Counted from the first letter of the stretch, positions 47,507-59,557 are shown. The stretch is DNA of 64,000 bases from Papaver somniferum (GCF_003573695.1 NC_039364.1:69274256-69338255), one strand, 5' to 3'. Translations and numbers: made by a program. The notes: generated from the sequence alone by a model not told the origin.

Positions 47507-48212
47507 CATATTCTACAGTTTGGTAGGATTGGAAGAAAACTTCCGTTACGCTGCCATTTTTGCACGTACCGATTGGGTGGTCCCTACATGTCCTTTCATG
47601 CAATAACTTCTCCTTGAATTTCGGGACATCCAAATTTTGGATTCTCCAGCCGCCTATAAGAAGAGAATAAAGAGAAGGAATTTTCATTAACTCCTTTTCT
47701 TTTTTCCCGAATTGTCGCTCTCCTTCTCTTTCATAGAGATTTTTCTTTTGCTTCTAACTGCTCCATCTCCCTTTTGATTCTTCAAGGCTCTGTTTCAACA
47801 TTTGATTGCATAAGTAAGTGGTACTTACTATTTACTGTTGTTCTCACATTTCTCCATGATCGATTCTGTCTTTTCTTTTTTGACTAGGAGATTGTTGATG
47901 TCGCTGTTGTACTTGCATGTGAGTATCCTAGTTCTCTTTCACTCGTTCAAGTTGTATGAGAACTTGGGTTTGATCCCATTTCGTATTTTGATGATGAGTC
48001 TGCGATGATTGTTCCTTGTCTGCAACTTTGCTTATGGTGATGAATGATCTTTGATTTTGCTTCGTGACGAGTTTAAACCGCTTCCCTTGGTTGGTTTAGT
48101 AAAACCCATGCCCAAAGTATGCTTGTTTTTGCCCCAAATTTGCTTTTGAGTCGACTGTGATTTTCAGTCCGCCATTCTTGATGAGCCATTCTTCCTGCTG
48201 GTGTTAGGAATT
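47507..48212. other. leader region between LTR B and antisense ORF (inverted copy)
   Basis: Non-coding. It contains pyrimidine-rich stretches (47690-47790) that would fit a promoter and 5' leader for the plus-strand antisense ORF. Splice-like TTTTTTGACTAG near 47876-47887 is possible but not proven. Confidence 0.4.
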
Positions 48213-51200
48213 ATGAGGCTTCCGAAAAATCCTACGCGTAAGGGGAAAAGAACCTCTTCGTCTACTGACCCTCCTCCGCGGATGGACCATCCTGATGCTA
48301 CACCGTCTCTACCCCCTGAGGACGCTGAGGTACCTGCTGGTACTGAGATGGCTGTTGTACCTGAGGTTCCTGCGGACCCAGAGGTAGAAGAAGTTGTTTT
48401 TGAGGATATTCCACCTCCTCCTCCTCATTACGAACTTCAAAGGCTGACACTTCGTGACAAAGATAGCTACGCCCATCTGTCCTTGGCTGAGATCACCAAG
48501 TCTTTCCGCATCCACAAGTTCGAGATATCCTTTGTCAATGGCCCCGATGTGCTCACCGAATCCCTGATCCGGAGTTTTCCTTATGATGAGGTCAGTTGGC
48601 CGTAGGTATGCTCCTCCCTTTGTTCAGTAGAAAGGATCCCTTATACTATGACGTTTTGTCTACCAGGGATGACCCGGTGAACAAAACTCAGATCTGAGGA
48701 GTTATGCAATATACTGGTAACTACTGGCGTTCCCTTCATGAGAGTTGGTACCGTAGTAAGGGAAAGACCACTTTGAAATCTTATGACCCTTTTGCTGACG
48801 GGAGGGGAGGATTATACCCCCGCCAACTTCAATGCTACATACGTTGATGCTATTCAGAAGAGAAATCTTCATCCTTGGAGTGTAGGCCCTCGTCGTATCC
48901 ATGTTACTGCTAAGAAAACCAGGGAAGGTAACAACCTTCGTTTGCTGGAGGAGATTGATAAGACTGGTTTGAATGTTATCCCTTATTCTGCTAGGCTACC
49001 TTTGACAAAGTTTGACCGTATCCGTCTTGACCATGATGATCGCTGGGCTCGTACTCCTCTTTGTGTGGTGGGTCCTTGAGCCTATGGTCTTATTTCCGCA
49101 GATCCCCACGTCTCCCATACAACTCTTTCCTTTCCTGAGAAGTATGATGGATATCAACCTTGGGTTTTCAACCCTGCTGCTTCTCATGAGGTAACCTTCG
49201 TTTCTGTTTGAAGGCTTTTGTTTTAATATCTTTGTTTGGTATTCTGATGACTTTGTTTTGTAGTCTACCCCTGCTTCTTCTTCTGGAACTGCTCAGGTTC
49301 TGCTGCTAGGACTGCTCCGGGCTCTGCTAGTAATTTTGTAGCCACCAGGACTAGGAAGAGAAATGTTTCGGCTGAAGCAGTTACGCCAACACCTGCGGAG
49401 GTAAGGATTATTGCCATACCTTTGTGTTTGTAGGTCCCTTAGTATCTTGCCCATGATCCTTAGCTGGCGCATGTGTTTTTCCACAGTCCTCTAAGAGAAA
49501 GGGCAAGTTGAAGGCTGTTATTGATCTTGAGGCATCGGATGAAGATCCCAAGGCTGGTGAGGAGGTGCAGGATGATGAAGATATGGAGGATATTGAGGAT
49601 ACTGGTCTCAACCCTCATTTGGATGATATCGAGGAAGATTTTTCCAAGGGTAACCCCAGTCTCGTCCGTGCTGGCTCAGTTCAGGGTGAGAACCTCGTGG
49701 CTGGGGGTGATGCTCCATTTGTTAACCCTGTTAGTGTTCAAGCTCCAGCTCCTGCTTTGTCTCCGAAGCTGCCTTCGTTTTCTTCCCCAGGTGGAGCATT
49801 TCCTGTTGTCTCGGCTGCTGTTATAGTTTCCAAGAGTCTTCATTCGTCTCTTGCTACTTATCTTCAATCAAGTGGTTCGTTTGCTAAGGTTGTTACCCCG
49901 GTGGCGAGGGTCAGCAGTTCATATTCTCAGTTGAAGAATAATGTTGTGATTTCACTGGGAAGCTTTTCCTTCAATGCTATGCCAACCTCGTTAGGGAGTG
50001 CTCAGTCTGTTTCTACTGCCCCTGTTAGCAAAGCTATTGGACCTCCGCCTTCGTCACCAGATTGGACCGTACTGGGTACTCTTACTTCTGCTGGTGATAT
50101 GGACTTAGCTGGTTCTCAAGCTTTTCCTTCAGTTCCTAGCTCATCCACCATGCCGTCTCTTTATTGTGGTGAGGGATCAGTTATCATGCCCCATGTTCGC
50201 TCTCAAGCGATTGACGGAGTTGTTGCTGAGTCTAGCAAGGGTAAGCTTCCTGAAAGCTTGAGCCTTGGTAGTCCTGATGATGCCATTCTCGAAGCTATTC
50301 TGAGGGACTCGAAGGGTCCTTTTTCTGCTGAGGTTGATCGTCATCATCTGGATAGCTCTTTGAAGTAGCCTCGCAGTTGGATGTGTTGTCTGCTCAATAT
50401 CGTGCGGCTAAGGATCTATTCTTTGACCCGGATTGCCTTCGCTCCTGCCATAGCTTTGGTGAAATCCGCAGGGGTAGCATCCAAGAGATGGAGGCTTTCA
50501 TTGATACCTACGCTGATTCCCTTCCCCGTCTCTCAGTGTTTTCAGTAAGTGATATCCCCCTTAACGCTTCACAATTTGTTTTGATTCTCCGTTTATTCTT
50601 ACACTCCTTTATTTGCAGCTTTGCAAACAGATAGATGTTAGTTGCACCCTGTTCAAGTTCTATAGGGCCAAGTGTACTCACTTGAGTGCTCTGTTGGAGC
50701 GCGTTCGTCAAGAATATGCCGTTACTGGCACACAACAACCTTCGTCCAGCGATGTTGCTTCTCTTGCTAGGGTATCTTCATTGGAGGAGGATCTGAGGAA
50801 GACTCATATATCCTTGGTGGCTTGTTTGCTGGCACTTGAGAGAGCTAACAATGCCGTTAAGGTTGTTGAGGACGGGCGTAAAGCTGCTGATTCTGCTCTG
50901 GCTGTCGAGTCCTCCAAATCCATAGGTTCGTTCCTTCTTTCCCTTAGCTTTGTTATTGTTCTTGTTTAGTTTCATAGTCCAGAGACAACCTCCGCCTGCC
51001 AGCTAGTAGCTCTGGTGAGCTTAGATATCTTCTGGATCAAGTAGCCAAGTTATCCTCCAATGTTTGGTATTATCAGAAGAAGTCTGATAGATTGATGAAC
51101 GTAACCGTCCATAGTGAGACCAAACTTTCCCTTGAATCCGCTCATAACTCGGATTTAGTGAAGCAGATGGCTTCGCTTCGTAAAGAATGTGATGAAGACC

Positions 51201-52014
51201 TTAATTGGAAGGAGAGTCTCATTTTAAAGCAAAATGAGGATATTACCCTAGTTGAGAGATGCCTCTCAGCCCAAGAAATTATCCGTAAAAAGTTCCATGC
51301 GGATTTCGAAAATGCCTATGCCTCTTTAGCTAAGGTTACTGCAGAGCGTAACGTCTTGTATTCTGAGGTTTGTTGTCTTAAGAACAAACTCATTGAGGCT
51401 GACTCCGCCTCATCTTCCATGTCTCATGCATCTTTGATCAAGAAGTTTGAAGAGTTAGAAAATATTTACCGAGTTCTATCCTCAGAGAATGCTTCACTCG
51501 GGATAGATGTTGATGACCTCCGGACTGAGCGTGAACCCTTGTGGAAGATCTTAAGGCCGCTGAGGTGGATCTTGCTGAGTCTCAGTGTAGTTTAGAAGAA
51601 TCCCTTAGCCACGCAGGAGGTAGCCTAGGGTCCTTATACTCCAGAAGCATCCCTTGTATTTTTTGTTGTTTCCCCTTAGTCCTTATACCCTTCGTATTCG
51701 TAGGTCTCCAGTAGAAGCTGGTGGGTGCAAATGCCAAGATCAACCGTCTTGAAGGCCAAATATCTTCAATGGAGATATCCCGCGAGTTTGATACTACTGC
51801 TAAGTTCAAGGCTGAGGCTCTCAAGAAAGCTAACGATCAGCTCACTGCTCAGATGACGGAGCTTCGTCAAAAGTCTGCTTCTGATTTGGTGGCTCAGTCT
51901 GCTCAGATGAAGGCGCAGTTTGAGAAGTCGGTCATCGATTATATTAATGATGCATTTGCACAGGCCGAGCTCCAATCTGAGGGTGTGGTCTTTCCTCGTC
52001 TCCCTTACCCTTGA
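48213..52014 (+). pseudogene. family B antisense ORF, multi-exon (inverted copy)
   Basis: Begins ATGAGGCTTCCG at 48213. Introns fit at 49191-49263 and 49401-49486 (GTAAGG...CCACAG), 50545-50618 (GTAAGT...TTGCAG), about 50926-50977, and about 51620-51707. The product order is: Pro/acidic N-terminus (PPPPPHYELQRL); globular domain (LRDKDSYAHLSLAEITKSF, YTPANFNATYVDAI, LLEEIDKTGL); acidic linker (DDEDMEDIEDTG); Ser/Pro-rich stretch; and ~400 residues of coiled coil (CLSAQEIIRKKF, VLSSENASLGIDVDDL). Lesions: a small deletion and TAG near 48590-48605, a TGA in the globular domain near 49078, and a one-base loss near 50360. Coding is antisense to pol and converges with integrase, leaving ~675 bp between their 3' ends. 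Confidence 0.65.
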
Positions 52015-52688
52015 TTCTTTCTATCTTAACTGAACTCTTTGTTGTATGTTTCCCCCAGCTGAGGGGTCTTTGTGTCGTCTCTTTCCCTTGAAATAATGTT
52101 TCCTGATGGTTTGAATCTTTGTTATCTGCAACTTTTAAGACATGTTAGTCATATTTTGGTAACATTATTATTGTACCTATATTATTGCATGAATATTTTG
52201 CTTGTAGAAGTGTTGTGTCTAGATGTTTTCACGTTCAAGTTATCACTAGGTGCTAAGGTATGTTTAACATTGGGCGGAAAATTCATCGTCCTACCTAAGT
52301 ATCCTTTGGACAGAAGGTACCTGGTGGCGAGGGCTCCTACGTGGGCAATAATTTTCCTGTAACCCTACGTGTTCAGCGCGAAGGCTGCTTTACTTCGACA
52401 AGGTATCTCTATAGGGGATTTCTTACTTTTTCTTATTGCCTCATGAATGGAGATATTACTCATAGGATCTGAGTATTGACATATGCGCAGTTATGTCTTT
52501 CCTTGTCTCATCGTCAATTCTACGGAGGGTGTCTACTCTAACCCAATTTGTATTTAATCAAAAAATAGACTTTCTCTTAGCAACAAGTTTCTTTCATTAA
52601 TCAGTAAGGTTTATAATACCTTTGGTCAGAGATAGAACATGGTGGGTCGTTGCCCCTTCCCTTCTTCTCCTGAGTAATAACCATTCAC
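52015..52688. other. convergent 3' spacer between antisense ORF and integrase
   Basis: No coding sequence. It would carry the 3' untranslated regions of both convergent transcripts. Confidence 0.5.
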
Positions 52689-53837
52689 TTACGGGTAGTA
52701 CTTCGTTAGGTACATTGCGTTCCAAGGGTGTTGTAGTACTTCACGTTTGAGGTTCCTTAGGTAGTATGACCCCTTCCCGGCGATGTCATGTATGATGTAG
52801 GGCCCGTCCCATGTCGGAGCTAACTTTCCCCACTTCTTCTTTATTTGATATGTTGGTATTTGACATAACACGTACTCTTCAACCACAGAGTTTCTAGGGA
52901 TGATCCATTTGTTGTATTCGCGAGCTAGACTTAGTTGATAGTTTACCATCTTTTGCAAAGCCACTTCCCGCCTTTCTTCAAGATCATCGAGATTTCCTAG
53001 CATTAGGTTTGTTGTCAGGTTCTTTTCCCAGGCCTGCGTCTTTTTTGTCAGAAGTATTATCTCCATTGGGATGACTGCTTCGTCTCCGTAGGTTAACAAA
53101 AACGGAGTTTCTCCCGTGGCCTCCCTTCTTGTAGTTCGGTAGGCCCATAGGACATTGTGCATCTGCTCACACCACTTTTTCTTGTATGCTCCCAGGTTTT
53201 TCTTCAAGATCATTGCTATCGTTTTGTTAGTCGCCTCCGCTTTTCCATTGCTCTTAGAGTAGATAGGAGTGGACTTGTTCTTCTGAATGTTGAAAGTATC
53301 AAACAAAATATCTATGTTTTTTCCTTGCAATTTCTTGCCATTTTCAGAGACTATGGAGGCTGGTATCCCGAACCTGCATATGATTTGCTTAAACAAGAAC
53401 TTAAAGACATATGTGTCCCTAATTCTTTCCAAAGCCTTTGCTTCCACCCACTTGATGAAATAATTTGTAGCCACGATAAGGTATTTTCTCTTCGATGTCC
53501 CCTCTATCAAGGGTCCAACAATATCAACCCCCCATTTGAAAAATGGCCAAGGGCTGATGACTGAGTTGAGCTTCGTTGTTGGTGCTTTGATCTTCCTGGC
53601 AAAGCGTTGGCATCTTTCGCAGCGCTTAGCCACGTTCTTTGAATCTTCGTCCATGCTTAGCCAGTAGTATCCTTGCATGTTGGCTTTGATTGCCAAAGAC
53701 CTTCTTCCGCTATGGTTGCCTGCTTCTCCGCTGTGTATATCGTGTAGTATTTTTCTACCTTTGGTTTGTGAGAGGCATCGCATCAGAGGCCCAAGAAATG
53801 ACTTTCTATACAGTATCCCATCACGTAGGATGTACAT
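52689..53837 (-). pseudogene. family B integrase (inverted copy)
   Basis: A single open frame of 382 codons covers nearly all of integrase: YILRDGILYRKSF, HHCC finger (HDIHSGEAGNHSG...CERCQRF), first Asp in WGVDIVGP, core, Glu in SNGKAEATNKTI, and a C-terminal domain ending MYLTKYYP. The second catalytic Asp is changed to Glu (IVSENGKK where the plus copy has ASDNGKH). So although the frame is open, activity is doubtful. The 5' continuation into RNase H is in another phase, so pol as a whole is broken. The best-preserved pol gene in the window. Confidence 0.85.
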
Positions 53838-53936
53838 TGCCGCTTTGGATTCGATCTTCCGAGATTCCTTGACATCTTCTGGTAAGGTACCTTTTTCAAG
53901 ATATTGGTGAATTAGAATTCTCCAATCATCTTTCGC

Positions 53937-54540
53937 CTAATCTCCGTTTTCTTCGTCTGACATTGGTTGGTATTTGTCAGACTCTTCGACTTCGTTATCT
54001 GGTTCTTCTTCGTCTTCTTTTTCCTTCTCAGCTTCTCTCATGGCTCGGGTTTGAACGTCCAAAGCCTCCTCTGCTCCTGAGATTGGCCCTTCTATCGAAG
54101 GCTCGTATATCCTTCCAATTTGCACGGAGGTGGTATTTTTGTCCCTTAGCATTGAAGATATGAATGCTAAGGCATCTGCCTGTCTGTTATCCTTTCGACA
54201 GACATGTCTGAAGGTAACGTTGTTGATCTTCGACGCATGCTCCTGTGCTAACTTTAGGTACGAAGATAACACCAGATCCAAAGTTTGATATTTGAGTTCG
54301 ATTTGCCTAATGACTAATTCTGAGTCGCTATTTAAACGAATATCTGATAAGCCTATCTCTTGTGCCAAGCGTAGACCGTGTATGACCGCCTCGTGTTCTG
54401 TGATATTATTAGTGTATTGTTCGAATTCTAACCTGAATGAATGGATGAGTCGGTCTCCAGTAGGGGTTGTTATTACAATCCCTATGCCTACGCCTTCTCC
54501 GTTGGAGGATCCATCTACGAATATCTCCTACCTTCGTGAA
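53937..54540 (-). pseudogene. family B second RNase H (inverted copy)
   Basis: The complete catalytic set is visible: EIFVDGSSN (Asp, near 54530), QYTNNITEHEAV (Glu), RLNSDSELVI (Asp) and CRKDNRQADAL. This second RNase H after the standard one marks the Tat lineage. A stop just before EIFVDGSS (54540) separates it from the connection. The acidic tail (EKEKEDEEEPDNEVEESD) links to integrase. Confidence 0.8.
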
Positions 54541-55400
54541 TTCTGAGGTTCCAAGAGGTCTTCTGGTTCTTGCTTGTCTTCCTCCATTCCTGGGATGTCA
54601 TCTATCTCCTTTTCGTCATTGAGAGGTAGGTTCGCTAGGAAGTCTGCTAAGATTTGTGATTTCTCAGCCTTCCTAGTTTCGAAGATTATGTGGAACTGCT
54701 TGATCATGGCATTCCACTTTGCCACCCTTCCAATTTTCTCCGTGCTGTAAAGGATTTGACTTATTTGAGCCTTTGTGAAGACTCAGATGGTATGTGCGTC
54801 GAAATATATCCTTAGTTTTTGTGTTTCTACTACTAAGGAATATATGAGCTGCTCCACCTTGGTATAATTACGCTCCACTGAACTGAGTGTTTTGTTGATG
54901 TAGTATATGGGCTTCTCTCCTTGTCCTTGGTCCCGTACCAATACTGCGCTCACAGCGTAGCTTGTCGCTGCTAAGTACAAGGTGAGAATTTCACCTGGCT
55001 CCGACTTCTGTAGGATAGGTACCGAATTCAAATATTCCTTGATTTTTTGGAAGGCTTGCTCACACTCCGTGATCCAAATGAACCTGCTTCCTTTCCTCAG
55101 TGTATCGCAAAATGCCTTGCATTTATCAGATGACCTTGCTATGAATATTCCCATGGAAGCTAAGATTCCGTTTAGCTTTTGTACTCCTTTTAGTGTTTGT
55201 GGAGATGGAATTTACATTATTGCTCTGACCTTTCGGGGTCCACTTTTATTCCTCGCTTAGTTACCAAGTATCCCAGGAATTTTCCTGAGGTTACTCCGAA
55301 TGTGCATTTCTCCGGGTTCACCTTCATGGGGAAGTTTCTCATGGCTTCGAATATTTGCTTTAGGTTTTACAAGTGGTTTTTCGCAAAAGAGATGTTGTCG
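54541..55400 (-). pseudogene. family B RT thumb, connection and first RNase H (inverted copy)
   Basis: From ~55390 leftward: LKQIFEAMRNFP, VNPEKCTFGVTSGKFLGYLV (thumb), then FIWITECEQAFQKIKEYL, LTLYLAATSYAVSAVLV and KPIYYINKTLSSVERNYTKVEQ of the Ty3-type RNase H, and RKAEKSQILADFLANLP at the end. The RT palm with YxDD and everything upstream is missing; the sequence joins family C gag near 55400. The frame shifts near 55155-55200 and again near 54730-54780. Confidence 0.8.
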
Positions 55401-55872
55401 ATCGAATGTCCAGGCACTAGGGAGACTTGTTCAACTGATGGTGTTGGTGGCGTTATTTATACGCTGGATGATATCTGGTTAAGTGCTGAAAATGTGTCTG
55501 TGCGCTGATCCTGGAGAAGTGCAGGAGTTCGCATAGATTTTCAATAAAATGTGTGACCACTTGTTCTACCGGATTCTCGTATGTGGTGAAGCTGTTGATT
55601 TGAGGGTCAGATGACGTCTCAGTCCCCAGTGTTGAGGCTTCTGGAGCGGAGATACTGCCTAACTCGGATGTCAATATGATGAGAAAGTCGAGGATGTGGT
55701 TTATCGTCTCCTTCATCGGGTCCATGTTCCTGGTATGGACCTCTAGGATTTGAGCCAACTCTACCAAAGTTGGGATCCCTCTGCCCTCTATGCCGCCAGG
55801 TGTAACATGAGGAATGTTGCCGTTTGAAATATTCTGATCTGAATTAGTTGAATTAGTCCTAAGACCAACCAT
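55401..55872 (-). pseudogene. family C gag N-terminal fragment
   Basis: Begins MVGLRTNST at 55872, close to the PBS, and runs 139 codons with ELAQILEVHTRNMD, KETINHILDFL and ENLCELLHFSR. It is homologous to the family A gag remnants but less deleted (it retains THFIENL before CELLHF). It is cut off and fused to family B reverse transcriptase. No CCHC zinc knuckle is present. Confidence 0.7.
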
Positions 55873-55908
55873 CTGGTGAAATTTTTAGATTGCAACCGAG
55901 AGATTAAT

Positions 55909-55926
55909 CTCTCACTGTGGTCGCCA
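55909..55926 (-). other. family C primer binding site
   Basis: The minus strand reads TGGCGACCACAGTGAGAG three bases inside the LTR, nearly the same as the family A site. Confidence 0.7.
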
Positions 55927-57639
55927 ATCTGTAGATGGGGAAAAACGATTTGCTGGTTTTTAAGGAATTGAGGAGACGACCGTACGGAGGAGACTCCTCT
56001 AACCGAACGAAATGTTAAACCTCACACAGATGCACCGCTGCAAAGGGGGTGCTTTAGATTCAAGAGATCAATTTGTAGTACTCTGGCCTAAATCAAGACA
56101 ATGAACGTTCCAGAGTAAATTAGATCACAAGAGAGGATGGGTTGATCTGTAGGAGGGAAGCTGAGAAATGTGTGGAATTAATGGTAATCAAATATTGTGG
56201 GTGTGTGAATTCCGAATACGATAAGCTCTGAGTGATTGAAATTGCTCAATTGAGAGTAGTTTCTCAATTGATGAGTTGATGATCTCGTGTTGTCGATGAG
56301 ACGTGAGATTGATTATATTGTTGATGCCGATCCTTCAATCATGATTCAGAGATTTATTTATATTGCTGGAATTTTAGACACCATGACCCCATGAAGTGTG
56401 ACAGTTGATGGAATCAAGGAGTGGGGAAGTGGAGATCGTGTTTGAAACCTGTTGCTCAACGTGTGGAGACTTGGTCGATTTCCACCCACTACCTCGTGAA
56501 TTCCTTCAACTGATTGCACGACTTGCTCACATTCCATGGTGTGTTTGAACATACGTGTCGTAGACCGCTAGACCAAAACCCTAAGTGATATCCTCCAAAA
56601 GTGACACGATTGACGTCTTGTGGTTTGTTAGTCAATTGATGACTTCGTGGTTTGATGGGACGATGAGTCCATGTAGTTGCTGAGTTGAACATGATGTTCT
56701 GAAACTCATGAATTGAACATGTCATGAGACAGATGTATAGTTCTTATGATGAAGTGAGCAAGTATTGCTCATTCGATGGATCGTTGAATATTGATTGTTG
56801 AACCAATATTCCTTGGTTTGAGCAAATATTTATCATCTGAGCAAGTGTTGCTCATGTGATGAATTGTTGAATATTTGATCGTCTCAGCATGTGTTGCTCA
56901 TCTGATGGCTTATTGGCAGCGTACCAAAAATATTAATTAGAATACTGGTCGTTGAACCGAGCATAATTAATAAAATTAATGACCATGAGGCCGTCGTAAA
57001 ATTATTAAGGTTGGAAGATGGAATGATGATCCTTGGATTCAGAAACCCTAATTTGATCAATTCATGGTTCGTCAGAAGTTTAGCCATGGGACGAAGGAGG
57101 GAGCGACTACATGGGACTGTGGATCAGCCATGTAGTGTCCATATGCTCACGTGAGCAAATACGAAGAACTCCTTGTAGAGTTGACGATTTGTTGGTGAAA
57201 GAATGATTAAATGCTGGTTTAATCATTTATTCGAAAATGCTCGTCTGAGCCTTAGGCGAGAAAACCTAATTAATTATGACGAGGCGAGGGACCGACCATG
57301 GAGTCATGAAACCGGCCCTGGGTTGTCACGTGACCGCCTGACGATCACTTCATGAAAATCCAAAGTGTTTGGAAGAGTTTTGGACCTAATACGAGCAATT
57401 TGTACAAATTATGTCAAAACTGTGAAAATTGATGGGACCGGCTTCCGTGAGCCAAAGAGCCAATCTTGGTCGGTTAAGATAGCGTGCTCGTGTCCCCAAG
57501 GCGTCCGCGTCTCAGTCTTGAGAATTTTGATATTTTCCGGCGTGCAATTGAGCATCCATTCGAGAAAATATGCCAAAATTAGGGTTTCGACGAAACTGAG
57601 GAAAACACCATAAGATGATGAAAAATAATTATAAAATAA

Positions 57640-58640
57640 GGAATGAGGAGGCGTGGGACCGCCGTGGTCAAGGCATGGTCGGCCGTTCATGACCAGGGTC
57701 CCGTGGTGCCTTTTCTTTAATTTTATAATATTTTGATGATTTTATGAAAAATTCATGAATTTTGAGAAATTTGATGAATTTTGGGAGTTTCCATGAATTG
57801 AAGGAGTTTTCATGAGTTCAAGGAAGTAAAAGATATTAAAATAATAAAACAAGGGTGTGTGGGACCGTGGAAGGCATGGACGGCCGGGTAGGGCCCGGTC
57901 CCACGAGTTTTCCTAATTTTATAATGATTTTATGAAAAATTCATGAATTTTGAGAAATTTGATGAATTTAGGGAGTTTCCATGAATTGAAGGAGTTTTCA
58001 TGAGTTCAAGGAAGCAAAAAATATTAAAATAATAAAAAACAAGGGCGTGTGGGACCGTGGAAGGCATGGCCGGCCGGCTAGGGCCGGTCCCACGAGTTTT
58101 TCTAATTTTTTAATATTTTTAGGTATTTTGATGATTTGAGGGAATTTTTCCTAATTTGAGAGAAATACCATGAAATCAAGGAATTTGATGAATTCAAGGA
58201 AAACTAATAATAAAATAACCGGTCCCACAAGTTTTCATAATTTATTTTATTTTATTATTATTTGATGATTTGTGCAAAAATATTATGAAATCAAGGAGTT
58301 TTTTCATGAAATTAGAGAAATAATAATAATAATAATAATAAAATAATAAGGAACCGTGGGTGTGGGGCCGGTTGGGACCAAGGCATGGCCGGTTGGCCGA
58401 TGGTCACGCCCCACACTCCTTTCCTTAATGTTATATTATTTTTTATGGATTTATGGAAATACCATGAAACCGAGGAGTTTCCTCAAGACGAAGGAGATTT
58501 GATAAAATGAGAGAATCTTCATCGAATCATGGAAAATAATAAAATGCATTAAAAATATAAAACTGGCGTGGGATTGACCATGACACGGTCTGTCGGTCGT
58601 GTGTCCGTGCTCCCAGCACCCTGGTCAATATTTTTAATTA
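57640..58640 (-). repeat. GC-hairpin/AT-spacer tandem repeats in LTR C
   Basis: Four or five ~190-bp units. Each has a GC-rich core with a TGGGACCG...CGGTCCCA stem (for example 57860-57905 and 58050-58095) and an AT-rich spacer (TTTATGAAAAATTCATGAAT, starting 57741 and 57930). Later units are more diverged. Confidence 0.65.
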
Positions 58641-58839
58641 TTTATTATTTTCCTCTCTATTTTGTATAGGTTCATCGTTTCGTTGTATTTTTGAAATACT
58701 CGTTCGTGCAGTGACTGTTAGTGTATCATCGTTGAATACACCTTAACCATTTGAATCGGGGCTTACTTAGAGATAGCTCAGACGCCCGGTTGCTGATTAT
58801 TTATTACTAATTGTGGAATTCGGTGGAGAATAATTCACA

Positions 58840-59160
58840 AAACTGAGCAATAAGATGTTTATTACTAATTCATAGGATCAGCTGAGGATTCGACTACGAA
58901 TTCAGAATAATAAAGTGAGCATTACCATTCCATGGGATCGTAGATTCAACCATAGAATCAGAGTAATTAAGATTTATCTATTACCATTTCTGAGATCAGT
59001 TGTGGATTCGACCATGAAATCGGAGTAATGAGATAATATAGTTATTGCTATTCTATGAGATCAAGCTGTGGATTCGATCATAGAATCAAAACAATTGTTA
59101 TTGCCATTCCATGGTACCAGTCGTGGATTCGACCATGGAATAGGAGCAATTAGGAATAAT
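58840..59160 (-). repeat. ~65-bp tandem repeats in LTR C
   Basis: About five variants of ATTACCATTCCATGG...GTGGATTCGACCATGGAATC, each with an internal dyad (CCATGGAAT-type arms). They are similar to the reversed repeats at 46080-46290. Confidence 0.6.
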
Positions 59161-59170
59161 TAACTTTGTG

Positions 59171-59323
59171 GCTCTATACTAGCAGAGCAAGCTGTCTAGG
59201 AGCATTAATTATCCCGATATGAGTTTGTCGGTAAGTCATATCCTTTATATAGTCGGGGTAAACTCGTTGTTTGTTCCTGAAAACGTTATCGCTCTATACT
59301 AGCAGAGCAAGCTGTCTAGGAGC
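59171..59323 (-). repeat. direct repeat pair in LTR C
   Basis: A 33-bp sequence starting GCTCTATACTAGCAGAGCAA at 59171 is repeated exactly at 59291. Confidence 0.7.
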
Positions 59324-59557
59324 CGTCCATCTCGTGATACTATATAGAAATAATCACTGAAAGTATTCAGTATTCATGAGATATGATGTTGTCCAGTCGT
59401 GAGACTACATATCTACATGTACTCTGAGAGAAAGTACTCTCCGTTGAGAATTCGATGAAAGATTCGTGTCTCGATAGTCACGTCTGATTGTTATATAAGA
59501 ATTTCGTATAATTATGAGTTTACGAATTTAGCCTTTGTCGAAAACCCACCATCTACA

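Larger units (their letters stand above)
55930..59557 (-). repeat. family C 5' LTR, about 3.6 kb
   Basis: Ends TGTAGATGG (55930) and CCATCTACA (59557), a perfect 9-bp terminal inverted repeat. A PBS lies inside it, so it is the 5' LTR of a minus-strand element. TATA box complement at 56355-56362. It contains hairpin-rich repeats (57640-58640) and a set of ~65-bp repeats (58840-59160). No partner 3' LTR of this length is in the window. Confidence 0.7.
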
